A stretch of 64,000 nucleotides of DNA. Origin: JARBAU01 sp040414675. Its GTDB lineage: Archaea; Thermoproteota; Nitrososphaeria; Nitrososphaerales; Nitrososphaeraceae. How positions within the stretch are numbered: position 1 is the first letter of the stretch; every line of letters begins with the position of its first letter. The translations under genes were made by a program, and so were the position numbers. Location of the stretch: assembly GCA_040414675.1 (NCBI GenBank), contig JBEDUN010000093.1, positions 62,001 through 126,000 on the forward strand. The letters run 5' to 3'. A model generated the notes under the pieces. It worked only from the letters and a program-made list of their open reading frames with translations. It had not been told where the DNA came from and made no database searches. This document shows positions 51,759 through 61,048 of the stretch, piece after piece.

Positions 51759-52619
51759 ATGAAGTTGACTGCACAGATAATTGACGGAATCCATGTGGCA
51801 AATTATATCAAATCTAAAATGACAAAAAAGATTGCGGCCTTAAAATCTAAGAATTTTGAACCTTGTCTTGCAACTGTTCTAGTTGGAGACAACGCAGCCT
51901 CAGCCACATATATCAAAAACAAACAACGAGCCGCAGTTGAGTTGGGACTAAAGACTAGGGATGTCCGACCACATTTATCATGTCCACAATCTGAGCTAAT
52001 TGAGATAATAAAATCATTGAATGAGGACGCTAGCGTACACGGAATTCTAGTGCAGCTTCCCCTACCTACTCACCTAGACCCATTTATCGTTACGAATACT
52101 ATTAACCCTATCAAAGACGTAGATGGGCTCACCACAACCAATATGGGTCTGCTTGTCGGTGGAAGGGGGTCTTTGAAACCTTGTACCCCCGTTGGAATAA
52201 TTGAACTACTGGATCATTATGGTATAAACGTATCTGGGTTACATGTTGTGATAATAAATAGAAGCCAGTTAGTAGGTAAGCCTCTTGCCTTCCTATTATT
52301 AGAGCGAGACGCTACTGTCACCATTTGTCATTCAAAATCATACAACCTTCTGAGAGAGATCAAAGATGCGGATTTAGTCATAACCGCAATCGGAAACCGA
52401 GACAAGTTCACGTTAACCGGAAAGATGATAAAGTCCGGATCTATTGTCATTGACGTAGGCATTACTAGACTAGCTGGAAAATTAGCTGGTGATGTAGACT
52501 ATTCTTCTGTGTCGGAAATTGCTTCTTGGATCACTCCTGTTCCAGGAGGTGTTGGTCCCATGACAGTAGCTATGTTACTAAGCAATACTTTGATTGCAGC
52601 ATCATTATCGAAGAATTGA
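51759..52619 (+). CDS. folD: methylene-THF dehydrogenase/cyclohydrolase
   Basis: Bifunctional enzyme that makes 10-formyl-THF from methylene-THF. SATYIKNKQRAA near residue 50 carries the catalytic Lys, GILVQLPLP near 97, INPIKDVDGLT near 113 and NRSQLVGKPLAFLL near 168 form the NADP site. Length 286 is normal. Follows purN after 100 bases. A (GAATT)4 tandem repeat spans its stop codon (52613-52632). Confidence 0.95.
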   Translation: MKLTAQIIDGIHVANYIKSKMTKKIAALKSKNFEPCLATVLVGDNAASATYIKNKQRAAVELGLKTRDVRPHLSCPQSELIEIIKSLNEDASVHGILVQLPLPTHLDPFIVTNTINPIKDVDGLTTTNMGLLVGGRGSLKPCTPVGIIELLDHYGINVSGLHVVIINRSQLVGKPLAFLLLERDATVTICHSKSYNLLREIKDADLVITAIGNRDKFTLTGKMIKSGSIVIDVGITRLAGKLAGDVDYSSVSEIASWITPVPGGVGPMTVAMLLSNTLIAASLSKN

Positions 52620-52632
52620 ATTGAATTGAATT
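52613..52632. repeat. tandem repeat (GAATT)4
   Basis: Four exact copies of GAATT in a row; the folD stop codon TGA lies in the first and second copy (52617-52619), and the rest is in the 28-base gap before the cyclo-ligase. Confidence 0.8.
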
Positions 52633-52647
52633 AATTGTCTAACGAAG

Positions 52648-53244
52648 ATGGCACAGGACATTAAAGCAAATGTAAGGCGGGAATTTCTAGTTAAACGCAA
52701 TTCACTAGCTGGGCATCAAATATATGAATGGAGTAAAATTATTCAGGACAATGTCATAAATTCTTCAGAATTTGGAACTGCAACAATCGTCGGTAGTTAT
52801 TTTCCAATTAATTCAGAGGTACTGACTCAAAACATAATTAATGCAGCATTGGATCGTAAACGCGTTGGCCTCCCAAAAGTAGTGGGAGGAGAGATCAGAT
52901 TTTACGAAATCGCTCAAGCTGCTTGGCAAAACCAGTTACAACTAGGCAAATATGGTATAAAAGAGCCAATCAATTGTGAAGACATATCTGAGTTGATTAC
53001 GTTATTAATAGTCCCAGGGACTGCATTTGATATGAATGGATGTAGACTTGGATATGGAAAAGGCTATTATGATAGATTCATATCACATTTGAAACAGGTC
53101 GGGATTTCTGTTTTTATCATCGGGTTGGCCTTTGACTTTCAGTTGATACAAGAATCGACACTTCCATGTACTCCACAAGACGAGCGCATGGACATGATTA
53201 TAACGGATCGAAGGATAATTAAAGGGATAAAATCTAATTCATAA
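52648..53244 (+). CDS. 5-formyltetrahydrofolate cyclo-ligase
   Basis: ATP-dependent conversion of 5-formyl-THF to methenyl-THF (MTHFS). The pattern of a basic N-terminus (RREFLVKRNSL), GSYFPINSEV near 50, and VPGTAFDMNGCRLGYGKG followed by YYDR near 130 is diagnostic. Length 198. It follows folD in the same direction, so folate salvage feeds PurN. The last 11 bases overlap the end of the convergent purD. Confidence 0.92.
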   Translation: MAQDIKANVRREFLVKRNSLAGHQIYEWSKIIQDNVINSSEFGTATIVGSYFPINSEVLTQNIINAALDRKRVGLPKVVGGEIRFYEIAQAAWQNQLQLGKYGIKEPINCEDISELITLLIVPGTAFDMNGCRLGYGKGYYDRFISHLKQVGISVFIIGLAFDFQLIQESTLPCTPQDERMDMIITDRRIIKGIKSNS

Positions 53245-54529
53245 CTTTGGCGATATCCTTTCTATAGTACTGTTCGTTATTACCCCATGAGATCTTCTGT
53301 ACTGCTTCATATGCTCGTATAGCTGCCTTCTCAAGATTCGAACCTCTTGCGGCTATGCTCAAGACCCTACCTCCTCTGGTGTATAGTTGATCATCAACTT
53401 TTTTTGTAGTTCCAGAGTGGAACACTGTAACGTTATCACCAAAATCTGAATTTAGACCGGTAATCATTGACCCAGTCTTGAAGGTTCCTGGATATCCTTG
53501 AGATGCCATCACTACGCATACTGCATGTTCTGGACTCCATTGTAATGGTTCCATGGAATCAAGTGAGCCGTGAAGTACACTTCGGACATACGGATACAGA
53601 TCTGAATTCATTCTCATCATGATTGGCTGACATTCTGGGTCTCCCATTCTAACGTTATATTCAAGCAAGTATGGATTGTTAGTGGACTCCTCTATTAATA
53701 ATCCAAAATACAAGAATCCCTTGAAAGGTTCAGGGAAATCTCTAATACCCTTCATTGTTGGCTCAACAATTTGCCTCAAAGTCCTATGATAGATTTCATC
53801 AGAAAAGAAAGGCACCGGGCAGAAGCTACCCATACCTCCGGTGTTAGGACCCATATCGTTATCTAATATCCGCTTGTAGTCCTTTGCTGAAGCGAGTAAT
53901 TTGAAGCAACTGCCATCAGTTAGTACAATCAAGGATAGTTCTCGTCCTGTTAATTTCTCTTCAATCAGAATCTTGTTTCCTGCGTCTCCGAACTCTTTTT
54001 TTACTAAAATCTTCTTTATTATCTCAAGAGCATCATCTGTGCTATTAGGTAAGAATACGCCTTTTCCAGCTGCTAATCCGTCAACTTTTATTACTACATC
54101 CACATTTTTGTTGAGGATATAGTCAGCTGCCGCTTCGTTATTTGAAAAAACTCTAAAATCGGCTGTAGGAATGCTATTTTTTCTCATAAAATTTTTGGAA
54201 AATATCTTGCTTGATTCTAGCAACGCACACTTCTCAGTTGGTCCCAGGATGGGAATGTCTGCAGCATTAAAGGAGTCAACTATCCCAGTTGCTAATGGAC
54301 CTTCAGGACCGACTATAGTTATACAATCATGCTTTGCTGCAAATTTGATAAGTTCTGGCACCTGATTAGCATCTAGACCGATGTTCGTAGATGTGCCACC
54401 GTTGCCTGGAGCATAATATATATTTGAGACCAAATCGCTCTGGAGAAGCTTCCAACCTATTGCATGTTCTCTGCCTCCTGAACCTATTACCAGAATGTTT
54501 GCCGATTTATTCTCTGATAGTATTGTCAT
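53234..54529 (-). CDS. purD: phosphoribosylamine--glycine ligase
   Basis: ATP-grasp enzyme ligating glycine to phosphoribosylamine. ILVIGSGGREHAIGWKL at the N-terminus, VDGLAAGKGVFLPN near 148 as ATP lid, and GPNTGGMGSFCPVP near 230 and NVRMGDPECQPIM near 298 (the GAR synthetase signature) are complete. Length 431. It is convergent with the cyclo-ligase and divergent from the htrA-type gene, with a 348-base gap upstream. Confidence 0.95.
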   Translation of the reverse strand: MTILSENKSANILVIGSGGREHAIGWKLLQSDLVSNIYYAPGNGGTSTNIGLDANQVPELIKFAAKHDCITIVGPEGPLATGIVDSFNAADIPILGPTEKCALLESSKIFSKNFMRKNSIPTADFRVFSNNEAAADYILNKNVDVVIKVDGLAAGKGVFLPNSTDDALEIIKKILVKKEFGDAGNKILIEEKLTGRELSLIVLTDGSCFKLLASAKDYKRILDNDMGPNTGGMGSFCPVPFFSDEIYHRTLRQIVEPTMKGIRDFPEPFKGFLYFGLLIEESTNNPYLLEYNVRMGDPECQPIMMRMNSDLYPYVRSVLHGSLDSMEPLQWSPEHAVCVVMASQGYPGTFKTGSMITGLNSDFGDNVTVFHSGTTKKVDDQLYTRGGRVLSIAARGSNLEKAAIRAYEAVQKISWGNNEQYYRKDIAKVMN

Positions 54530-54627
54530 TAGTAAAATAAGTTAGAGGACTCAAATTAAATTGAGTGGATGATAGCCACTAATGATTTATTTTAGAACCC
54601 CTATATTAAAAATATTGTCTTTCAGCT

Positions 54628-54750
54628 ATGGCATCTTCATTTGACCTCACTCAATTTTCCAATTACCGAAGTTATACCGTCAAGAGAGCAAAGGACTTGT
54701 TAAAGACTTATGGACACTTAAACTATTCTAACTGTCAAATATTATTTTAA
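54628..54750 (+). CDS. possible 40-aa small protein
   Basis: An ATG-started frame of 40 codons ending in TAA, preceded by CCTATATTAAAA at about 54600-54611, which is at the spacing for a leaderless transcript. The predicted peptide begins MASSFDLTQFSNYRSYTVKR and ends in a hydrophobic tail. No family resemblance; it could be chance in AT-rich DNA. Confidence 0.22.
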   Translation: MASSFDLTQFSNYRSYTVKRAKDLLKTYGHLNYSNCQILF

Positions 54751-54840
54751 TTTAGAGTGTCTGCTTCGGATCAAATACCGACATCGACATTTAGTAGGTC
54801 ATTGCATTCATAGATCATATAATCGACTGGTATTACGACT

Positions 54841-54850
54841 TATATATACA
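54841..54850 (+). promoter_or_regulatory. TATA box of the HtrA protease
   Basis: TTATATATACA lies 28-37 bases before the TTG start at 54878, consistent with a leaderless or near-leaderless transcript. Confidence 0.5.
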
Positions 54851-54877
54851 TCTCATGTGATATGAACTTACGAAATA

Positions 54878-56083
54878 TTGAAAAAGGTTCTTCTCATAAT
54901 TATTCTCGTTATTGCAGCAGCCGGTTTTGTATATGGCTATAATTATGTCTTTCATTTCATAAGTAATCCGTATGTTAGCAACGTTGAACCATCGCCAGCA
55001 GAAAACAGAATTGGAATTTCTGAACCTCCCCTGGACAGGAATTCACGCATAATAGGCTTATTGGGGTTGCCCAGGAATAATAGCAAGCTCGATCTCCCAG
55101 GCTTGTTCAAGCAATCGCAGGGTTCTGTTGTTCAGATAACATCAGTGCGTGGTACTGAATCTTCTGATTCAAGCAATAGATTGGGATCGGGTTTTGTGTA
55201 CGACACAAATAGGCACATTGTCACAAATCAGCATGTAGTTAGTGGAAATAACTTGCTAGATGTAACCTTCGCAGATGGAACAATTTATCGAGCACGACTA
55301 ATAGGTTCGGATCCATTCACCGACATTGCAGTATTATATGTTCCTAAAGTTCCAACATCTAAATTGGTGCCGCTACCTTTGGGTAATTCTACCAGCATAA
55401 GAGTCGGAGAGCAAGTTGCTGCTATTGGAAATCCATTTGGTTTATCAGGTTCGCTGACCGAGGGGGTCATTAGTGGTTTAGGAAGATTACTTCCTTCAAA
55501 TGCAAATTCGAGCTCGCGTTATTCTATACCAGACGTAATTCAAACAGATGCGCCAATTAATCCAGGAAACTCTGGCGGACCACTTCTTAACATGAAGGAT
55601 GAAGTAATAGGAATGACTTCAGCAATATTCTCTAATACTGGTGAATTTTCAGGAGTCGGACTCGCCATTTCTTCCGATACCATGAAAAAGGTTATTCCGC
55701 CACTCATAATTAATGGTACCTACGCTCATCCCTGGTTAGGAGTCTCTGGAACCAATATGACTCCAGAGCTTGCTACAGCTCTTGGGCTGAAAGATCCCAG
55801 GGGATTTTTGGTAATCGACGTAATCCCTGGGAGTCCAGCTGCTAAAGCAGGTATGAGAGGAGGAGATCAAATCGTTAGTATAAATGGCCAACAAATCCCA
55901 CTAGGGGGAGATGTTATCCTTCAAATTGGTAATACTCCAGTAAGAAAAATTGATGACGTTCTGGCCTATTTAGAACGATATAAGACCATAGGAGAAACTA
56001 CGAATCTCGTGGTCTTACGCGGTGGTCAGGAAACTAATGTAGTTATAAAATTGACTGCGAGGCCGAATTCGATGAGTCAATAA
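54878..56083 (+). CDS. HtrA/DegP-type serine protease with PDZ domain
   Basis: Membrane-anchored, outward-facing protease of 401 residues. Residues 2-22 are an uncleaved-looking signal anchor (KKVLLIIILVIAAAGFVYG). The trypsin-like domain has the full triad: His119 in NQHVVSG, Asp149 in TDIAV and Ser232 in NPGNSGGPL. One PDZ domain follows at about 285-390 (WLGVSG, GFLVIDVIPGSPAAKAGM). Role: degradation or folding control of exported proteins under stress. Start is TTG at 54878; a strong TATA box precedes it. No regulator is adjacent. Confidence 0.92.
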   Translation: MKKVLLIIILVIAAAGFVYGYNYVFHFISNPYVSNVEPSPAENRIGISEPPLDRNSRIIGLLGLPRNNSKLDLPGLFKQSQGSVVQITSVRGTESSDSSNRLGSGFVYDTNRHIVTNQHVVSGNNLLDVTFADGTIYRARLIGSDPFTDIAVLYVPKVPTSKLVPLPLGNSTSIRVGEQVAAIGNPFGLSGSLTEGVISGLGRLLPSNANSSSRYSIPDVIQTDAPINPGNSGGPLLNMKDEVIGMTSAIFSNTGEFSGVGLAISSDTMKKVIPPLIINGTYAHPWLGVSGTNMTPELATALGLKDPRGFLVIDVIPGSPAAKAGMRGGDQIVSINGQQIPLGGDVILQIGNTPVRKIDDVLAYLERYKTIGETTNLVVLRGGQETNVVIKLTARPNSMSQ

Positions 56084-56188
56084 GGCACCATGCCCTGTAA
56101 TAAAGATTCGAAGATACGTGTAAGATATTTAACAAAACAAACACACCAAAAACAAAACTAATAAGACACAAGAATTCAACCAAGGCCA

Positions 56189-56503
56189 TTGAAAGATTAT
56201 GACCATTACATTATTTGGTTAGATTATTTCAATAGAAGCCTTTCAAGGCACAAGGGTCGTAAGCTCAAGCGAGAATCGTCTGTATTTGATCCAACTCTCG
56301 AAGATCTCATTGACGCTGCCAGGTCCATCGGTTATGATCCTCCACAAGAAAATACCAACGACCATGCAAGGTACCCAAGAAGGCCTTACGTTAGATCTGG
56401 CTATATAATGCTTCCAAAAAAGGAGAACAAATCATCTTTGATTCGATCAATAGCTGAAAAACTAGTGCAAAGAAAGAACAAGAATAGACTATCAAATCGT
56501 TAA
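56189..56503 (+). CDS. srp19: signal recognition particle 19 kDa protein
   Basis: Archaeal/eukaryotic SRP subunit that binds 7S RNA and allows SRP54 assembly. YIIWLDYFNRSLSRHKGRKL at residues 7-26 is the RNA-binding signature and DPTLEDLIDAARSIGYDPP follows. Length 104. Start is TTG at 56189. It lies just after the htrA-type gene and before gar1 in the same direction; the 7S RNA gene is not visible here. Confidence 0.9.
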   Translation: MKDYDHYIIWLDYFNRSLSRHKGRKLKRESSVFDPTLEDLIDAARSIGYDPPQENTNDHARYPRRPYVRSGYIMLPKKENKSSLIRSIAEKLVQRKNKNRLSNR

Positions 56504-56580
56504 AGTAGGAATTTCAGAGACACGGAGCGCACTACATATCATATCTTTGCTCATTATTCTTAAATAAAGGTCGCTGTACA

Positions 56581-56901
56581 TTGACTCTCGGTTTGTTGCC
56601 GATTGGGGAGGTAATTCATCTTGCGAAGAGTGGAAGATACGTTGTCAAACTATCTGAAACTGGATTTAGAATCCGCAGTGGAGAGATTCTTTACGATGAT
56701 TCTGGAAGGCGAACCGGAAAAGTTATCGAAACGATTGGCTCAGTTTCCGCTCCCTATGCTTCCGTGTTGCCACTCGTCGATCGGCCGAAAAAAGCCATAG
56801 GAACAAGGCTATTTTCTGGGTCCATCAAGCATGATAAACCAATCCGACGAAGGAATTTTGGAAAAAAGAGAAAACATGTGAAAACAGATCTAAACAATTA
56901 A
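56581..56901 (+). CDS. gar1: H/ACA ribonucleoprotein subunit Gar1
   Basis: Component of the H/ACA guide complex that directs rRNA pseudouridylation with Cbf5. The beta-barrel core PIGEVIHLAKSGRYVVKLSE, DDSGRRTGKVIETIG and SAPYASVLPLVDRP match Gar1/Naf1; the C-terminal tail is basic. Length 106. Start is TTG at 56581. In many archaea gar1 lies beside the transcription factor TFB gene; here it is beside srp19 and convergent with pyrD, so that linkage is not kept. Confidence 0.88.
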   Translation: MTLGLLPIGEVIHLAKSGRYVVKLSETGFRIRSGEILYDDSGRRTGKVIETIGSVSAPYASVLPLVDRPKKAIGTRLFSGSIKHDKPIRRRNFGKKRKHVKTDLNN

Positions 56902-57046
56902 AGATATGGCTTTATTTATCGAATTTACTCGTCATCTTATAACTTATGAGTCTGATCGTAAGCCGAAACGCCAGTCAAACGCGACTATAATTTTCGTCTG
57001 AAACATCTCTATTGAACTGAGCAGGTTTTCGATTTGGATATACTAG

Positions 57047-57982
57047 CTAGTATTTATGTGCCAATCCCACTATTTCTTGAACGTTTCTAAATCCTTTGTT
57101 TTCCAAATATTTCCTGATACCTCTCGATATCAAGTTAAAAATATTTATTCCAATATTCCCAATTCCACTGCCTATTTGTACTGCCGATGCACCTGCCAGC
57201 AAGAACTCAACAGCATCTTCCCATGCGAAGATACCTCCACATCCGATTACAGGAATTCCTACTTTCTTTGATATCTCATATACGCTTCTTACTGCAATTG
57301 GCTTTATCGATCTTCCGGATAGCCCGCCTATTTTATTACTTAATACTGGCGAATATGTTTGCACATCGATTGCCATTGCTCTAATTGTATTAATAGCTGT
57401 AACTCCAGTTACAGCCTCATCCTTTGCTATGGTAGCTAATTTAAGAATGTCAACGTTACCCATTCCCAATTTTATGAATATTGACTTCTTGGTATTTCTC
57501 CTTACCTTTCTAATTATCGTCCTCACCATTTCAAGATCATCACCCACCTCTATTCCCATTTTTTTTACGTGGGGACATGACAAGTTGATCTCATAACCCA
57601 ATATACGTAATCCATCAAGTCGCTTGACCATAGGGATAAAATCGGTTTGTCGAGAACCTACAAGACTCACAATTAAAGGAGTAGTATTATTTCGTATCTC
57701 TGTAGCAAATGCTTCAATACCAGGATTCGCAAGTCCAACCGCATTAATATAGCTTTTGCCATTAAGCGCAACAACCGTGGGATTACAATATCCCACAATA
57801 GGTCCAATGCTCATAGATTTTGATACCAAGCACCCAGCACCTGATTTGTAGATTCTATTAAAACTGTCCTGATTTATTCCCATGAAACCTGATGCCAACA
57901 TGGTTGGGTTTCGCAATTTTAGTCCCGCAAATTCGACTTCTAGTGATGGAGTACTGATCATACTAGTATGACTCCGTGACAA
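57047..57982 (-). CDS. pyrD: dihydroorotate dehydrogenase, class 1
   Basis: Oxidises dihydroorotate to orotate in pyrimidine synthesis. AGLKLRNPTMLASGFMG at the N-terminus, EINLSCPHVKKMG near 132 (the catalytic Cys of class 1 enzymes), IFIKLGMGNVDIL near 170, and GCGGIFAWEDAVEFLLAGAS near 250 (FMN phosphate site) are all present. Length 311. The N-terminal MSRSHTSM may be extended; an internal start is possible. The partner electron-transfer subunit PyrK is not adjacent. Confidence 0.93.
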   Translation of the reverse strand: MSRSHTSMISTPSLEVEFAGLKLRNPTMLASGFMGINQDSFNRIYKSGAGCLVSKSMSIGPIVGYCNPTVVALNGKSYINAVGLANPGIEAFATEIRNNTTPLIVSLVGSRQTDFIPMVKRLDGLRILGYEINLSCPHVKKMGIEVGDDLEMVRTIIRKVRRNTKKSIFIKLGMGNVDILKLATIAKDEAVTGVTAINTIRAMAIDVQTYSPVLSNKIGGLSGRSIKPIAVRSVYEISKKVGIPVIGCGGIFAWEDAVEFLLAGASAVQIGSGIGNIGINIFNLISRGIRKYLENKGFRNVQEIVGLAHKY

Positions 57983-58088
57983 GCTCCTAGATTAAGGGTG
58001 CACAACCCAATAATAATATGTTTGATAAATAGTATCGAACTGTGAGCCATCCCAAGTTCAAATACTTCCTTACTCGGTCGCCCCATCG

Positions 58089-58098
58089 CTATATATTT
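58089..58098 (+). promoter_or_regulatory. TATA box of the TIM-barrel protein
   Basis: GCTATATATTTGG lies about 27-36 bases before the ATG at 58125, consistent with an archaeal promoter. Confidence 0.45.
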
Positions 58099-58124
58099 GG
58101 TGTACCAATGAAATTCTTGGCAAT

Positions 58125-58955
58125 ATGAAGTTAGCTTTTAGCTCCAATGCATTCAAAGCATACTCGATTGATACAGCCGTTAAAGAAATTAGAACTTTAG
58201 GTTACGAGGGGGTAGAAATACTATGTGATTATCCGCATGCATATCCTCCACAAATGAACTCTATCAAGATTGAAGCACTGAAGGCATCTTTAAGAGAAAA
58301 TCGCTTAGACATATCAAATATGAATGCCTTCTCTCTTTACGCAATAAACGATGTATACAATCCTTCATGGATAGATCACTCTGCGGAACAAAGAAAGGTT
58401 CGAATTCAACATACGCTGAATTGTATTGAACTTGCTAGTAAACTGGGAGCCAAATCCCTGTCTACAGAACCGGGAGGATTTTATGATAGAAACAGGGAGG
58501 ATGTCCGTTATTTAAGAAATCTATTCTTGAGGGGCATATCTGATGTATCCACTGAAGCAGAAAAGAATAAAATCAAAATTTTAGTGGAACCTGAACCAAA
58601 GCTGCTAATTGAAACTTCCAAGGACTTTTTAGATCTTATCAAGGAAATTAAATCTGATTGGGTTGGTTTAAATTTTGACATTGGTCATTTTTTTTGTGTG
58701 GGAGAGGATCCAGTTCAGTTGGTGTATGATCTCGCAGACTATATCGGACATTTTCATTTAGCCGATATAGCTCAAAATAGAATACACAACCATTTGATTC
58801 CAGGAGAAGGGGTGATTGACTTTAAGCGAGTCTTAAAGGCTATTTCCGACATCGGATATGACGGATATATTACTGTAGAGCTATACCCATACCAGAAAGA
58901 CCCAATTCATGCCGCTAGAAAAGCGCATGATTATCTCATAGATATTATGAACTAA
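58125..58955 (+). CDS. sugar-phosphate isomerase/epimerase-like TIM barrel
   Basis: A 276-residue xylose-isomerase-like TIM barrel (AP endonuclease 2 superfamily). GYEGVEILCDYPHAYPP near 27, LVEPEPKLLIET near 155, VGLNFDIGHFF near 184 and HFHLADIAQNRIHNHLIPGEG near 211 hold the metal-binding Glu, Asp and His residues of this superfamily, and a final ITVELYP motif is intact. The true reaction cannot be told from sequence: isomerases, epimerases and nucleases share this fold. No linked sugar genes are adjacent. Confidence 0.8.
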   Translation: MKLAFSSNAFKAYSIDTAVKEIRTLGYEGVEILCDYPHAYPPQMNSIKIEALKASLRENRLDISNMNAFSLYAINDVYNPSWIDHSAEQRKVRIQHTLNCIELASKLGAKSLSTEPGGFYDRNREDVRYLRNLFLRGISDVSTEAEKNKIKILVEPEPKLLIETSKDFLDLIKEIKSDWVGLNFDIGHFFCVGEDPVQLVYDLADYIGHFHLADIAQNRIHNHLIPGEGVIDFKRVLKAISDIGYDGYITVELYPYQKDPIHAARKAHDYLIDIMN

Positions 58956-59115
58956 AAATGGGTATAATGATACTATTCTTAAATATGTTTGTGGAGCATG
59001 GTGATCATAGAGATAATGGGCTTTCAGTTGAAATATGGTAATGTCGGCTTAACTTTCGAGACCTAATATATTCGACCGAGGATAATGATATAAATGGAAT
59101 TCAAAAATGTCATAG

Positions 59116-60114
59116 TCAACTTTGGCGCTTTATCCCAGATCTGCCTTCTAGTAACGCTATAGTGGCCAAGTATATACCAATCCATGGCAAGAACATTATA
59201 TCACCTGCGAAAGAGTGAAAAGCCTCCCATTCCTTCACATTAGACGTTACCGTAATTGCGACCATAGATAGAGCGGCAATTCTCAATATATTTACTAATC
59301 CAGTACCAAGTCCACCTACTAGGAAATAGACGATTTTGTGGCTTGACGGAATCCTCAATCTGAGTAAAATCGAAAGCATAACAAGAGAATAAATGATTAC
59401 ACTCTGAACACCTGCAGAGGGCCAAAATACTTGCAAATAGAAGTCACCATGTAAGCCTCTTAACACCAATAGATTTCCGTTGGCTGTTGCAGGAGTATCA
59501 CTTCCCAGATACGCAATGTGATTTCCAACAAACCTTAAAATTGATTGATCAATTTTAAGGTAGATGGGAACTATCATCTGCAGTGGACCCAGCGTATCGT
59601 AGGGGAAAAAGGAATCAAGGGACAAGATTACGGTGGTTGCTGCAAGGTATACTACTCCTGCAGGTGCAATTTTGTACCAATTTCGTCCAAGTAGCAAAAA
59701 AATCGAAGCTACAGTGTAAATTGTGATTGTAAAATATTGAGACATCAAGATCCAACTGTCGATTATAGATACCTTGTATTCACTTCCTATAGATAGGATC
59801 AACTGGTTCAAGCCATGCGGGAGAGCTAAGAAGTAGATAGTCGCCAAAATAGATAGAATTATGATTATGAGGACACGAGGTCGTGAAAACGAGAAGTCAA
59901 TACCAACAATCTCTGCAAATATCAGAGCAGCTGCAAAAATAAAACCTGCGTGGCCTAAGTTCCAAGATAAGAGGAATGATTGTGGGAAGAGCATAAAACA
60001 AGCAATGAATGGAGCGATTACGATTAGGCATAAAGCTAGGCGATAAATACGTTCGGACTGAAAATATGTAACCGAAGCAGCAATATACCTCTTGGCCCTT
60101 TCTCGACGCAACAT
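59116..60114 (-). CDS. exosortase/archaeosortase-family membrane protein (thaumarchaeosortase-like)
   Basis: A 332-residue protein with about nine membrane segments. It matches exosortase/archaeosortase architecture: the position of the catalytic Cys (usually CSG) reads WPSAGVQS with Ser233, the catalytic Arg is Arg278 in VNILRIAAL, and the catalytic His is His300 in HSFAGD. Exosortases cut C-terminal sorting signals of surface proteins. The Cys-to-Ser change is unusual for the superfamily as a whole; a thaumarchaeal subgroup with its own name exists, and I have not confirmed which residue it carries. No linked PEP/PEF-CTERM protein was identified with certainty. Confidence 0.72.
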   Translation of the reverse strand: MLRRERAKRYIAASVTYFQSERIYRLALCLIVIAPFIACFMLFPQSFLLSWNLGHAGFIFAAALIFAEIVGIDFSFSRPRVLIIIILSILATIYFLALPHGLNQLILSIGSEYKVSIIDSWILMSQYFTITIYTVASIFLLLGRNWYKIAPAGVVYLAATTVILSLDSFFPYDTLGPLQMIVPIYLKIDQSILRFVGNHIAYLGSDTPATANGNLLVLRGLHGDFYLQVFWPSAGVQSVIIYSLVMLSILLRLRIPSSHKIVYFLVGGLGTGLVNILRIAALSMVAITVTSNVKEWEAFHSFAGDIMFLPWIGIYLATIALLEGRSGIKRQS

Positions 60115-60284
60115 AAAAAGCTGTTTTGGATCGAAAATAAAAAGGTATTAACCAAAGTATAAAGTAAATCTGAATCTTGACTATGAACTACATTATATGT
60201 AAACTAGAAGTATGTTAACATATTCTAGTATATTGATAAAATCAAGACATTGGCTAGATAGTTATGAGCACCCCTACACGGCCC

Positions 60285-60935
60285 TTATTTCTGATTTTTC
60301 AAAAAGTGCTTTCCAGATTCTCTTGCTAGTAATTTTGCAAGCCTAATCGGTTCAGGAATTGCGCCTTGGAGTGTGAAAATATCAAGTAACTTTTTAACTA
60401 TATCATAGGAAGAACCCCAGTATCTGACGTAAATTCGTTTCCCTGTTCTAAGGAGTACCGACTCTCGATTCCCGAGAGCTAAGTATCTTTCTAACTTTTT
60501 GTCTGTCCTCGAACGAAAATGATGAGTGATCGAATCTTCTAAACCCTTAGAATCTCTGAAAGTTATTGCAACAACGGGAAGGCCAGTCAGTTGAAATATT
60601 TTCTCTCCATCAATAATATTATACATACTCACTACTAATCCATCTAAAAAAATGCAAGCAATATCATTGCGATCCAATCTTTTCCACATCCTGACAATAT
60701 TTTCTGTTGCATCGTCTCCTTCAATAGTAGTGCTTCCGAATGACAAACCATCCACGATCAGGTCTCGCCGCATGACAATAGCTGACCAATTTGATTTATT
60801 GTCAACCTGACTGAAACTCTCTGCTGCTCCGAACACCCTGATACCTTTCTTGTTAATATGAAGACGCTTCAGTTCTATTTGGTCTACATACACATTTTGA
60901 TCACACGAGATTAATTTGTTACGCACGCATTCCAA
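60285..60935 (-). CDS. DUF99 family protein (endonuclease V-related)
   Basis: A 216-residue archaeal protein of the DUF99 group, structurally related to endonuclease V. IRVFGAAESF is the first strand with its acidic neighbourhood, DGLSFGSTTIEGDDATENIVRM near 63 and FLDGLVVSMYNIIDGEKI near 97 are the conserved segments. Nuclease activity is suggested by the fold but not certain: the group's function is unsettled. Start is ATG at 60935. It is separate from the archaeosortase by 170 bases. Confidence 0.82.
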   Translation of the reverse strand: MECVRNKLISCDQNVYVDQIELKRLHINKKGIRVFGAAESFSQVDNKSNWSAIVMRRDLIVDGLSFGSTTIEGDDATENIVRMWKRLDRNDIACIFLDGLVVSMYNIIDGEKIFQLTGLPVVAITFRDSKGLEDSITHHFRSRTDKKLERYLALGNRESVLLRTGKRIYVRYWGSSYDIVKKLLDIFTLQGAIPEPIRLAKLLARESGKHFLKNQK

Positions 60936-61048
60936 TTCATTTTAATGCTTTTTTAGAAGCATGTATTATGAAAATTAATTTATGTCGATAAGAATCTTGT
61001 TTTGCGTAATTCACAATGTAATTGATGCCGAGGAAACATAGTTCCATT

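Larger units (their letters stand above)
54530..54877. other. intergenic region between divergent purD and htrA-type gene
   Basis: Holds the promoters of both genes and a candidate 40-codon frame (54628-54750) with a TATA-like box 20-28 bases before its ATG. Otherwise AT-rich without recognisable RNA genes. Confidence 0.35.
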
